A stretch of 64,000 nucleotides of DNA from Terebella lapidaria (Eukaryota > Annelida > Polychaeta > Terebellida > Terebellidae). The position numbers and the translations under genes were made by a program. Positions 44,506 through 55,960 of this stretch are shown in pieces (positions within the stretch are counted from its first letter, which is position 1; the number at the start of each line of letters is the position of its first letter). The notes beneath the pieces are model-generated. The model was not told where the DNA came from. It saw only the letters and a program-made list of their open reading frames with translations, and ran no database searches. The DNA lies in assembly GCA_949152475.1 (NCBI GenBank), contig OX424570.1, positions 15,806,694 through 15,870,693 on the forward strand. Direction: 5' to 3'.

Positions 44506-44971
44506 AAGGCGGGCAAATGAAGCCATCAAAGATGTGGGTATCGATTCACCCGTTGTGGAGGATGTCATCTCACAACCTGCCACTGCTAGAGCAAGTCAGC
44601 AGCAATCCTGTATCGGGGAAGGTGCTGTCTACTGGAAGATAGATGAGAATAAGATGGAACCGAGTCGTCAAGACGTACCAGAAGCAGAATATGTCGGCCC
44701 AGACCCGCCCAGATGGAGTGGAACAAGTCGAGAATATCTCGGTCTGCTAGACGATTCCCCTGTCCCTGATCCAGATGTGCGACTCGTGGCAGCAACATCT
44801 CAGCAGTCACCTTACGCGAACATGGACGGAAATCGCGGGGTCAATAAACCGTGCTCCATTGTGAAGGGGCCCTTGTATGCCAATGTCAACACAACCGGAG
44901 GTGCATCGCTTCCAAAACCTGGCTCAGAGCAGCCAATGTCACAGTATGTCAACCACTCTATCCAGTCTTAA
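44506..44971 (+). CDS. Second copy of the class II tail exon of lectin receptor C (alternative last exon)
   Basis: It has the same length (466 bp), the same acceptor (tttcag) and the same entry phase as 41974-42439, with an open frame to its own stop. Every tyrosine motif is kept (AEYVGP, REYLGLLD, SPYANMD, PLYANVN, SQYVNHS), while neighbouring residues differ (CKRDENEM versus WKIDENKM; GNCMANK versus GNRGVNK). Alternative splicing from exon 4 could use either terminal exon. Alternatively it is the remnant of a deleted neighbouring gene whose first exons are gone. No lectin exons lie between the two copies, which favours an alternative exon. Confidence 0.7.
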
Positions 44972-45028
44972 ATGCAGAGAAGTCGATAACATTTTTTTCA
45001 GAAGCAAACCACTCCATCCAGCCTTAAA

Positions 45029-45034
45029 AATAAA
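45029..45034 (+). terminator. poly(A) signal after the second tail exon
   Basis: AATAAA 58 bases after the stop codon of the second tail exon. Confidence 0.55.
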
Positions 45035-47089
45035 GAAAGCGATAATAATGTTTCTAGATTATGGCTAGTGGTCAGAAAGACGTGATGACAGTAGTGCACT
45101 AGGGGTTGATAATTAGGGATTATCTGATAGTTTTCAATGGATATTTTGGATTTTAAAAATACAATTACATTGTATTACAAATGGAATATTTTACAAACGG
45201 TTCATAGATGTAAATAGCTTACGAATGGCATATGTTCCAGAAGCAATAATCACATTTCATATAAAGAATATGAATCTATTTTGAAGTATGAATGGCATTG
45301 ATGAAATTATGTCCAGGTCAAAAGATACTACTGATATAATAATAGTGACTGGATATACACACATTAACAACCAGGAAAATAGCAGTTGGCAGCGATGCCT
45401 TTATATATCCACTAGTGATGTTTCCAATATACTCGATCAAATTTGTAATCATATCACATGAATACTCCTAAATATACATCGACAACCGATGTATATCGAT
45501 AGCCAGTGGCATTTACGTGGATTAGCTTTTAATTAGGTACTGAGTATCCCAATATTCTGATATGACAGATTCACGTTATTACCCTCGGCCCGATAGGGGG
45601 GGGGGGGGGGGGGGGGTATTGCATTTGGGTCTGTCTGTTTGTTTCTTGTCTGTCTCCCTGTCTATTTGTCTGTCTGTCTGTCCGCGCGCATAACTCAGAA
45701 ACGAATAGCCCGATCGACCCGAAAGTTATAGAGATGAAGCGGTATCACTCGGACCTCCTCAATTCTTGTCAAAATCGTATAAAAATGGTTGCCATGGCAA
45801 CCGATAAGATGAAAATCACATAATTCTCTATACACCCGGTTCTAATCAATATTAATTTTTCAAACTATTTTTTTTACTTTTCTTTGGCCAATTCCCCATC
45901 GTATGGTGTACGGCCGATGGTTATACGACGAAAATTATTTATTATCGCCCGATGTCGAAAATTATAGGGGTCACGATTTTAAAACTTTTGAGTGTTCTGA
46001 GATTCAAGGCCATATTGTGAAGCTAGTTTTCAATCGTTTTAACCCATTTTCGTTCAGGAGTTGCGCCTGGATGACAGGGACAATACTGTGAAATCTCACA
46101 ACTCAATATTGAGCAACAAGGTCAAGGTCAGACTAAAGATCAAAATCGAAAATTTACAATAACTCTGCTTATATTAGAGATTGATTTCCCCTATAAATTA
46201 TGTATTTTTATGTACTCAATTCCCGTCATATGCTGTATGGCCGATGGTCCTGTGATCAAAACCCCCCATTATCGCCTAAGGTAGCAAGTGTATGGGTCAT
46301 CAGCTGAAATCACTGATTTGTAGTATTTTAAGAAGTGGTAATTCCCAAATGACTGATGATATTCAGTAGAATGTTGAATTTGTGAGAGCTGGCGAAGTTT
46401 GGGTTGTCAGTATCAAGAATTCAGGTCGTGGTCGACAGATCGAGAATATGTTCAAGATAGAAAAATCGCAAGAACTCTACTTTTATTAACGAATATTTTT
46501 CCCGTGATTTTTGTGTTTTTATGGCCAATTTCCGATCATTTGATCGTTTTGTCCACCAGACGGCACTCCGAGCACCCGTCTTTGTAATAACCGATTCTCT
46601 GGTCCCCTGAATCAGGGGACAGTGTCAATGCGCGGAAAAAAATAGTCCGTATTAATGCGCGTTTTGAAAACACGAGCACGTGCTTTCTTGTTTTGCACGG
46701 ATCGACCAGGCAGTCATGCCACAGCCACGGATTTTTCAGAGGCACTAAAGATTGACACGGACACCGTTCTTCTGGAGTTTTATTATCACAATCTCTTAAA
46801 AAATTGTATAGTTTTGCACAATATGTCATGTCTGTAACAAAATATCACAAACATTCAAACTTAATTCGATTGATAGAGGCATCCATGTTGGAACTATTTT
46901 CGGTATCCCAGAATGCAAAGGACGAATTGTGTGAAAGACGGGTGCTGGAGCGCCGCCTTTCGTGAAAATGATCATTTGATATGACCAATAATAGTACGAC
47001 CAAAATCCCCGATTATCGCCCAGGTCCAAAATGTAAGGGTAATAAACTCTAATTTTAGCATATAGCCTTAAATAATTATTTAAATATAA
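45035..47089. repeat. Dispersed unclassified repeats and a poly-G tract
   Basis: 45235-45580 repeats the 3' flank of the first tail exon. A poly-G run lies at about 45594-45616, followed by a ctgtctgtctgtc stretch and the phrase cataactcagaaacgaa. 45620-46540 holds two or three related blocks (ggccaattcccc, cgatggt, tatggccaattt). Similar wording recurs at about 57700-57970 (atggcgaattcccc), so this is an interspersed family. No gene. Confidence 0.45.
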
Positions 47090-47213
47090 GTCTCCCACAT
47101 TTTATTCTGCATAAGCCTACAGAATATTGTTTATTATTCATTTTGAATGGGTTTGGTCGTTCCACTATATTAACCTGGCTTTATGAGCATGAGTGAGCCA
47201 GATGACGGAAGTA
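47090..47213 (+). repeat. Third copy of the tail-exon intron unit (left part)
   Basis: Homologous to 42880-42920 joined to 44245-44323 (tctcccacattttattctg; ttttgaatg(a/g)gttt; ggctttatgagcatgagtgag). The unit continues at 55838-55960 beyond the inserted transposon. No tail exon follows in this copy. Confidence 0.75.
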
Positions 47214-47718
47214 CCGTATTACCCCACATATAGGAGCATGCGCCTAAAAATGGAGGTGCGCCTAGCTTCATTTATAGGCCCATGTGCCTGTAAATGAAGT
47301 TGGTTAAATTTTGCACGAGTGGGTGCGCCTAAAAGTGAAGGTGCGCCTAGCTTCATTTAAAGGCGCATGTGCCTGTAAATGAAGTTGGTTAAATTTTGCA
47401 TGAGTGGGTGCGCCTATAAGTGAAATTTGCTTCATACTGTTGATCAATGTGCGTGCAACCGACAAATATGCAAAGCTCTGAGATTGTTCTAATTTCATTT
47501 TCCATGTTCACGTTTTAATTAAAGCGCAATTAGGGGAGTTCACATTTATCACAGACACCCTCAACTCCATACCATGCCGACGTCAAAATACGTTCACTCT
47601 GTTGAATTGTATGATCGGGAAAATAATAATTATAGTACTTGGCTAGTGAATTCCCGCCTCTGTAGTCCCTGGCTTGTTCGTGATGGATGTAAAGATAGTT
47701 TATCTTGGGATTAGATCT

Positions 47719-48379
47719 ACTCCAGATCCAGTTACAAAATGTCTACCTGGCAATACTACAGAGCAATACTGTTTGCATTGACTATATATTCAATGAAATA
47801 CTGGTATCAATACACACAACGAATACATGTGGTAAAATGTGTCTCTACTGATCACTGCAATATTCACCAAATATCGCTCACTCTACTCAACCTATCGACC
47901 ACCGCAGTTCATGTCAACAAACTAGCACCAAGTATTTTGAACAAATACAGATTTGAGATACTATTCATGCATTTTATATATGTACATTTTTATATTTCAA
48001 TACCTTCTAAAGACACAAAAGCACCAAACTTGACTTGGATCTGAGAAACACGTTTTCCGGAAACCTAACAGCGCACCAATTCTCGCGTTACTTCCGGCCC
48101 TCGAAATGCAACTTTTTCTATCAAACATCCTAAAATCTAACTCTTGAACAAAAATATTGACTATTTCACCATAACTAGTAATAATTTGCACAAGAAGTCA
48201 CAAAACCCTAACAACAATTATCTAAAACTAAATTACAATATATATAGTAGTGCAACAGGGATCCACCAGGTGGCAGCATCTCCCAGTGTCCCCAGCGGGA
48301 ACTCTGGTCCTCGCTCGTCAGCGAGCTTCCAGGGGCAATGTGTGCCCACTTCCTGGGGGAAAACCAGTCACCGGTCACA
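47719..48379 (-). repeat. 3' LTR of Gypsy element 2 (shorter copy)
   Basis: Direct repeat of 55038-55686, with a few differences and one small indel. It ends ccggtcaca, followed by the purine-tract complement. Confidence 0.85.
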
Positions 48380-48426
48380 TTCACCCCTCCTGAAAGTGTA
48401 GTCCTCGACAACATCCAGTCAACACT

Positions 48427-51400
48427 TCACTTGAGAGTTGACTTCGCTAACATCTGCACCAACATCATCTGTGTGTGCGCAATTGTCTCCAGAACGTCAG
48501 AATCTACAGGTGCCTTCACCTGCGGCACATTTGTGGCATTCCTTGGAAGGTGAAACGGATTCGAATGTTGCCCTGCTGTGCGTCGTGTTGACCTCCGAAC
48601 AGGCTGTTGAGCTGTGACTGGCTCTTCTTGATCCTCCCCTTCCTGATCTGATGATTCCTGACTGGTGTGATCCACTCCTGAATTTCTCATGGACGCTGGT
48701 GGCGGTGTGGTGGCTTCCCGTGTGTCTGTCTGCATGCCTCTTGGCACGGCCTGGCTTGGCATTAGACCGATCTCAACGTCCTCTTGCTCCGAGTCTGATG
48801 AGGTGCCCTCCAGAACCAGTTCGTTTTCATTTCCTGGCTCCACTGCTCCATCTATGAGATCCGACTCTCTCTGAGGTACCACTGCTGGGACAAGTTCCCG
48901 TGCATCCAGGAGTGCATTCCTGTGGAGTGTTCTCAGGGGTCCTTCACATTTCATAGGGGCGACTCTGTAAACATTGCCCTGTGGGTCTGGCCTATCAATG
49001 ACTGTGTACGGGTCATCCTCCCATCGGTCTTGCATCTTGTTCCTTCCTCTAATGTGGTAGTTACGGACGAATACACGACATCCTATCGGCAGGTCTGTCC
49101 CATCTGCGTTCTTGTCATGTCTCGACTTGCGTTTCAGTGCCTGTCTCTCTGTGGTCTTTGCTGCCATCTGATATGCCTCTCTCAGCCTCTGCTGATGACT
49201 GGCGACCCATTCATCCACATCACCACTTCCGTTCTCCTCGTCTGAACTCCAGTCTAGAACCTGATCTATTGGGAGCTTTGGGTCTCGTCCGTACATCAGA
49301 AAATAGGGCGTGTACTTTGTAGAGGAGTGTGGGGGTACAATTATAGCTATGAACCAATTCTGGCAGGAACTCGGGCCATTTCTTCTTCTTCTCCTTCGCC
49401 AATGTCCGCAGACGATCATGCAATGTCCGATTATATCGCTCAGCTTGGGCATTCCCCTCGGGATGATATGGTGTCGTCCTACTCTTGACAATCCCGTATG
49501 TTGAACAGAGCTCTTTTACCACTGCACTCTCAAAATTTCTGCCCTGGTCACTGTGGATTCGGCTGGGGACGCCGAAACGGACGAACCAATCATTCACCAG
49601 AGCTTTTGCAACCGTGCGTGCTTTTTGATCCCTTGTTGGTATCACCTGGGTGAATTTTGTGAATACATCTGTCAGGACTAGTGCATTCTCGATCCCTGAG
49701 CTGCTTGGTTCCAACAAAGTGAAGTCTATTGCCAGGACCTCCAGTGGGTGTTTGGCAATGAGTGACCCGAGTGTTGACTTCACAGACTTCCCTTTCGCCA
49801 CTATGCATCTCCGACACTTGTCGCAATACTCCTTGACATCCTTTGACATCCGTGGCCAGAAGCATCTTCTTCTGAGCAACTGCAGAGTTTTCTCACCAGC
49901 CTGGTGTCCCATGTCATCGTGCATGGCTTGAAGCATTCGTGACCTCAACGTCATTGGCAAGACAAGTTGATCTATCGCTTCCCCATCAATGTTGATCTGC
50001 CGACACAATACTCCAGCTTTGAGCTTCAGTCGATCCCAGTCCTTCAGCAGGCGTAATGTATCTTTGGATGCATTTCGACGATCCGCAGCACTTGGCGGCT
50101 TCCCTTCGATGAGGTGTTCTAGTACCTTGGCTATGGAGTGGTCTTCTTCCTGTTGACTCCGGATTTCAGCACTAGTCAACCTAGGGAAAGTATGGGTGGC
50201 GGAGTCAGAGTTTGGGGTGGTCAACTTCTTTACAGAGTGTTCCTGAAGGCTGCACACTCGCCTGCTGGGGAACTGCAGAAACAGTTCTCGAGGAACCGCT
50301 TCACCAACATATAATCCCAGACTACTGGTCTCACAACACAAGCTGACCTCCTCGAAACGCACAGAGTGAGGTTCTGGTTCATGTTCAGGTCTTCGGCTGA
50401 GGGCATCTGCATTGCTGTTCAGTTTCCCTGCCTTGTATCTGATGGATAGTTGGTGCTAACTCCGCTATCCAACGCAGCTCTGAGGCTGCCAGCTTGGCAG
50501 TGGTGTTCACATAAGAGAGTGGGTTATTGTCTGTGTAGACTGTACATGAAGTGCCCAGCAAGTAGTCACGATACTTCTCAGTTACAGCCCACTTCAATCC
50601 TAACAGCTCCAATTTGTGGCTGCAGTAGTTTTCCATATTCTTCTCTGCGGGGCGCAGTGACCGACTGGCATAACTAATAACTACCAGCTTCCCATCCTGT
50701 TCCTGGGACAACACTGCTCCCAAGCCACTGTGGCTGGCATCAATCTCTAGGATGTAGGGTCTACTGAAGTCCGGATAGCCCAACACTGGGGCTTGTGTCA
50801 GCGCCTCCTTCAACCTGCTGAAGGCTCTCTCACATGTATCATCCCATTTCCAAGGTGGGGCCTGAGAGATCTGCTTCCTTCGCTTCCCTTTTCGGCCTCC
50901 TCCCCCTGTCAAGTCATGTAAGGGCCGGGCTATGACTGCAAACTGCGACACAAACCGCCGGTAATAGCCTGCCAGCCCGAGGAACTTCCTGAGTTCTTTA
51001 GCATTTGATGGTACAGGCCAGTCTCGAATTGTTGACAGCTTGCTCGGGTCGGGAGAGACTCCATCTTCTGATACCACATGTCCCAGGTACCGGAGTCTCT
51101 TGAACAACATCTGGCACTTGGAAGGTTTGACTTTCAGGTTCTCCTTCTCTAAACGTTGCAGCACAACTTCGAGGCGCTCCAGGGTTTCTTCCACAGTGGA
51201 GCCAAATACCAGGATATCATCGAGGTATATGAGGAGGTGCCGAAAGTTGAGGTCGCCAAACAGCTTGTCCATTAATCTCATGAACGTTGCTGGTGCACCA
51301 GTGAGTCCAAAACACATGCGAGTGAACTCATACAGACCACCTGTTCCCGAACGGAATGCTGTCTTGTGGATATCATCTTCTGCAATAGGAACTTGGTAGT

Positions 51401-52810
51401 AGCCGTGGGCCAGGTCTAGGCTACAGAAATATTTCGCACCACTTAGTACGTCTAGGGCTTCCTCAATACGAGGCAGAGGATAGGCATCATAGTGAGTTTT
51501 AGCATTGAGACTTCTGTAATCAATGCACAGCCTCATCTCCCCGGTCTTCTTCCTAACGATTACAATCGGGGCTGCATATGCACTGGAAGACTCCCTAAGG
51601 ATTCCTTTGTCAATCCATTGCTTCAAGTGCTGTCTGAGCTCCTCCCAATGGTGGGGTGGTACACGCCGATGAGGGACACGCACAGGGATGTTATCTTTTG
51701 TCCTGATCTGATGGGAGACTGATGTGCTGAGCCCGATGTCTCCTTCAAACTTGCTAAAGGCATTATGTGTTTCCTAATCACCTCGGTCATCATCGATACT
51801 TGGCTATCTGATGCATCTGGCCCCACATCCATCTGCCGCACCAAGTCTTCTCCATCTACAACGTGGTCGAGATCTACTCCAGATACCTCTCTAGCTTCCG
51901 CGACGTCTCCAGCAGGCCGCTGGCTGTTGCCCTCACTCGTCACCACTAACTGAGCTATCTGCGTCCTCGGTCTCAAATACACGTCATCATTACTCATGTT
52001 GGCTACAGAACAGGGCACACTCCCCTTCATGTCAACCGCCACATAGGTGGGACCTATTTGTATGCCTTTTGGCAAGGTACATGCTTCCAATTCTTCGATC
52101 ACTCCATAGTACACCATCCCTCTTGAGGCCGGGGCTACCTTGGCTGGAATGACTTGTACGCAGCCAGCTGGTATGAGTACTGGCTTGTCTGCGCTAATTC
52201 TCACTCTCTCTACGACATGCTCCTCATTGGCAGCTGCCAACTCTTCATACGCGGAGATGACTGCAGACAGGCGCCTTCCTTCCGCATTGTGGTGCAGTGT
52301 TTGTTTGAACGTGGTCCCATGTTCTTTCACCAGGGCATGTCTCATGTCGCGTAATATGTTCGAACCTATCACACCTGGAACCTCAAATTTTCTCCTGGCA
52401 ATCGGAGTGTTGATCGGGTCTTTCACGATCAGAAACCCAACTTGAGAAAACAGTTTCCCAGCTGCCACCAGATCTACTTCGACATATCCCAGGTAGGGAA
52501 CTTCCGCTCCTTGCGCCCCAACTAATGTCATTACCTGGGAAATGTCAATCAACTCCACATCGTCCCGTGCAGAGAGATTCTCCTTGTAGAAAGTCTCAGT
52601 GAGGGAGGACACCTGCGCTCCGGTGTCCAACAGACAGCGCACATCTACTCCCATCACTGTCACTGTCACATCTGGGCATTTACCGACCATCTTGTTGTAA
52701 ACATTTTCTGAGCCACTTTTGTTTTCCTCGGTACCTGCCACCTGGCTCGCGGTCGCAGGTGACTCTAAAAATCCGGAGAGGCTCCACCGGCGGCTTCCGT
52801 CTTCGAGCAT
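48427..52810 (-). CDS. pol: Gypsy element 2 pol region (fossil)
   Basis: In element order: aspartic protease ([12 protein letters not shown]), reverse transcriptase with the YLDD box ([14 protein letters not shown]) and [18 protein letters not shown], RNase H ([18 protein letters not shown]), then integrase with the zinc-binding CDKCRRC region, a core with [24 protein letters not shown] and [14 protein letters not shown], and a long C-terminal extension. Broken; about two or three breaks. Confidence 0.88.
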
Positions 52811-53823
52811 CCATCCACAGAAGGAGTGTCACGGTTGGTATTTGTCCTTGAGGTTGACGCTGTAGCTGGCACGTTAGTACAGTCCTTCACTAGGTGATCA
52901 GGTGACCCACATCCGTAACAGCAGCGTGGTCCCCTTCCTCTCCCGCCTCTGTTACTCCAGTAAGGCTGACGTGTCCCTCGCTTCATCAGCTCTGTGATCT
53001 GCTGTTGTTGCAACTGGAGCTGCTCCGACTGTAGTTTCAACAGCTGTGCTATATCTGCCTGGGTTGATGTTTCTTGTACTGTTGCTGTCTTGGTTGCCGA
53101 TTGCCGCTGTTTTACCTCCACTTTTGACGTCTGTCCTAGCCATTCGACAGCTCGATCTCGAAAATCAAAGTAGGTCAGCACCGGATACTCAATGTTGAGT
53201 CTTCGCAGTTCACGTTGTAACCCAGCATCCAGCACTGCTTCTGCTAACCTCCCCTTCAAAGTCGCTGTCCGTGTCCCCTTGAAGGACGAGTCGAGTTGGC
53301 ACATCCTGTCGTACACCTCTACCAGACGAAGAGAACAGCCGAGAAGATCCTCACCTTCCCTCTGACGATAAGAAAAGAATTTCTGTTGCAGTTGTGCCAG
53401 GCTGTCCCCATCCCCAAACACTTTCAATAGTACAGCGAAAATCTTCTCCGGGTCTTGGCTCACTGATTCGCCTCGGCCGAGTATCTCCTGGCGGGCCTTG
53501 CCTGACAGGTGCTCCACCACAAAGGCAGCCTGTTCTGCCTGCCCTGACTTCCTTGTCACCAATCGAGCTCGGACATCATCAACCCACTCCCTTGCAGTGA
53601 GGTCATCTGCACTGACTGGCCGGTCCTTGAACAACGGCAGCTTACGTGAAGCGGTGATGTAGTATGGCTGTGGTGTTTGTGCCTGACTGTCCGTCTGTCT
53701 GCGCAGTTGTTCCTGCAGGTCTCTTGCCTCCTGTATAACTTGTCCTGTTCGATCCTTCTCTGCTGCCAGCTGTCGCTGCAGATCTGCGACTAAGTTCTGC
53801 AGGTCTTCATCTTCCTTCGACAT
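52765..53823 (-). CDS. gag: Gypsy element 2 gag
   Basis: A 352-codon frame: a coiled-coil-like N-terminus (LVADLQRQLAAEKDRTGQ), a capsid-type core (AREWVDDVRARL through LTYFDFRDRAVEWLG), a Gln-rich linker and one CCHC knuckle CYGCGSPDHLVKDC. It overlaps the start of pol. The short gag with a coiled N-terminus separates it from element 1. Confidence 0.88.
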   Translation of the reverse strand: MSKEDEDLQNLVADLQRQLAAEKDRTGQVIQEARDLQEQLRRQTDSQAQTPQPYYITASRKLPLFKDRPVSADDLTAREWVDDVRARLVTRKSGQAEQAAFVVEHLSGKARQEILGRGESVSQDPEKIFAVLLKVFGDGDSLAQLQQKFFSYRQREGEDLLGCSLRLVEVYDRMCQLDSSFKGTRTATLKGRLAEAVLDAGLQRELRRLNIEYPVLTYFDFRDRAVEWLGQTSKVEVKQRQSATKTATVQETSTQADIAQLLKLQSEQLQLQQQQITELMKRGTRQPYWSNRGGRGRGPRCCYGCGSPDHLVKDCTNVPATASTSRTNTNRDTPSVDGCSKTEAAGGASPDF

Positions 53824-54500
53824 GTTTGAAGCCGTACCTGTGCACCACTATTTACAATTTTACTAGCGCAGATTTCACAATGTGTACTTGTCGCCTCACA
53901 TCAAGGACTACCGGTAGTCACACTAAATACCGGGAACCTTTTTCATGAAATTAGAATGAACAACAGCATCAGCCTGACTTAACATAATACCAACATCTTA
54001 CGAGCATCAACACATTACAGAGACAAAACATATGTGTCCCTGGCAAACACAGCACTCTCAACAAGATATATCACCATTTCACACCAATGACAGGTCAATA
54101 GCTCACCATGGATTTTCACCACTGGACTTTCACTTACTCTTGCCAACTACACCAGCAAGTCTGACATAATACAGGTATAACATATAACATTTGGCAGCTA
54201 ATTTTTTTTTTTTAGGTTTTTTTTTTTTTAAGGTTTTTTTCTCACATCACAAACAATCAAAATTTCAATGCAGGTTATTCAACTATGCAATTCACTTTCA
54301 TTTGTTTACATTACAATGATACATATTAACATGAGTACAAGTCCAAGAGTCATGTCTTCTGTCGTCCCTGCGGGCGGTTGTCGTCGACAATGAAGAGCTG
54401 GCACCCGTCGCTCCTAGTCACCAGTCAGCTGAGGGGCTGTCACACACCATCTGTAGCTCCTGGGGGTTGATTTCTCCAATCAGTCGTTCCAAGGAGATGG
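53824..54500 (-). other. Leader of Gypsy element 2 between the primer site and gag
   Basis: About 680 bases of non-coding element sequence, with two T-rich runs on the plus strand near 54205-54240. Confidence 0.6.
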
Positions 54501-54519
54501 AACCCTGCTCGCAGCGCCA
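54501..54519 (-). other. Primer-binding site of Gypsy element 2, tRNA-Ser type
   Basis: The plus strand reads aaccctgctcgcagcgcca, which is close to the 3' end of a eukaryotic tRNA-Ser (AACCCTGCTCGC(T)GCGCCA). Two bases separate it from the LTR start at 54522. Confidence 0.7.
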
Positions 54520-54521
54520 CT

Positions 54522-55686
54522 TGTGACAGGTTCTTTATTTGGTCGAAACTACATAAACCCTGCCAAAAGCAAGGAAAAGGCAATGTTACAACAAGGTATC
54601 ATCATGAACATAGTCAGCATAGAAATATATATCAGTATGGAAAGTTGTGCGTTGTAAAGTATACAATAGTTCGAATAGTTTCCTATTCCTGACATTTCTC
54701 TGACATTCCCTTAGACAGGATTCAATGACATTCCTTTACAACTGATGCTCTAACAGAGTTGACTTATCTATCTATGGAATTATTAAACTGAGTGACAAGA
54801 TAAAATGTATAGTATTGATTTCTGATTACATATATGAATTCTTAGGACAGCATGTTTGAATAAAATGATTATACAGACAAATATGGCACTCAAATACTTG
54901 ACACGGACCCCAAGAGTACCATCAGTGACATAGCAGGCAGGTAGGTAGGCACACGACACGTCCCTCCAGAACACCGGCTGGGCACCGCTACACAACAAAA
55001 ATCAATGCAGCATTTGTGAATAACAAAATAATACTGAACTCCAGATCCAGTTACAAAATGTCTACCTGGCAATACTACTGAGCAATACTGTTTGCATTGA
55101 CTATATATTCAATGAAATACTGGTATCAATACACACAACGAATACATGTGGTAAAATGTGTCACTACTGATCACTGCAATATTCACCAAATATCGCTCAC
55201 TCTACTCAACCTATCGACCACCGCAGTTCATGTCAACAAACTAGCACCAAGTATTTTGAACAAATACAGATTTGAGATACTATTCATGCATTTTATATAT
55301 GTACATTTTTATATTTCAATACCTTCTAAAGACACAAAAGCACCAAACTTGACTTGGATCTGAGAAACACGTTTTCCGGAAACCTAACAGCGCACCAATT
55401 CTCGCGTTACTTCCGGCCCTCGAAATGCAACTTTTTCTATCAAACATCCTAAAATCTAACTCTTGAACAAAAATATTGACTATTTCACCATAACTAGTAA
55501 TAATTTGCACAAGAAGTCACAAAACCCTAACAACAATTATCTAAAACTAAATTACAATATATATAGTAGTGCAACAGGGATCCACCAGGTGGCAGCATCT
55601 CCCAGTGTCCCCAGCGGGAACTCGTCAGCGAGCTTCCAGGGGCAGTGTGTGCCCACTTCCTGGGGGAAAACCAGTCACCGGTCACA
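54522..55686 (-). repeat. 5' LTR of Gypsy element 2 (about 1,165 bp)
   Basis: The termini TGTGACAGG and CCGGTCACA form a TGTGAC/GTCACA inverted pair. The left boundary is set by the adjacent primer site and the right one by comparison with the other LTR. Confidence 0.8.
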
Positions 55687-55837
55687 TTTATAAAGCATGT
55701 TTCACTTATAGGCATATGCGCCTAGTTTCAGTTATAGGCGCATGCGCCTATAAATGAAATCAGTTAATATTTTCACAATTTCTCAAAAGGCGCTGTTTCA
55801 CCTATAGACGCATGCGCCTATATGAGGGGTAATACGG

Positions 55838-55960
55838 TATTTATGATCACATACGCTCAACAAAAATATTCAATAAAGTTAAATAAATAATGCATATATA
55901 ATGCATAGATGTATTGACATAATCATACTACATGGGATAGGCGAAAATATATAGCTTTAT
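55838..55960 (+). repeat. Third copy of the tail-exon intron unit (right part)
   Basis: Matches 44325-44440 (tatttatgatcata, aataatg(c/t)atata, cataatcatacta). The similarity stops before the position where the tail exon would begin. Confidence 0.7.

Larger units (their letters stand above)
47719..55686 (-). mobile_element. Ty3/Gypsy LTR retrotransposon 2, broken, young, nested
   Basis: A minus-strand element of about 8 kb within the TA-flanked DNA element. The LTRs are at 47719-48379 (shorter copy) and 54522-55686. The primer-binding site is next to the right LTR, and a purine-rich tract (AGGAGGGG on the minus strand) lies next to the left LTR. gag and pol are both recognisable. pol is broken, with about two or three breaks. 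The shared LTR parts are about 99% alike by eye, so the insertion is recent though older than element 1. It differs from element 1 in primer tRNA, gag size and LTR sequence. Confidence 0.9.
47214..55837. mobile_element. TA-flanked inverted-repeat DNA element, carrying a nested Gypsy element
   Basis: The ends are CCGTATTACCCC(A)CATATAGG and its inverse CCTATATGAGGGGTAATACGG. TA lies on both sides (47212-47213, 55838-55839), and the paralogous site at 44320-44335 reads ggaagtatttatgatc with a single TA, which acts as an empty site. The inner arms contain gcgcctataaatgaa-type repeats, including a roughly 79-bp unit repeated twice on the left (47260-47420). Without the nested LTR element it is only about 0.65 kb and non-coding. 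A TA duplication fits Tc1/mariner-type or related transposases. Confidence 0.8.

Noticed and set aside
47739-48044. Frames inside the LTRs of Gypsy element 2 (also 55097-55363)
   Set aside because: Same reason: LTR sequence, not genes.
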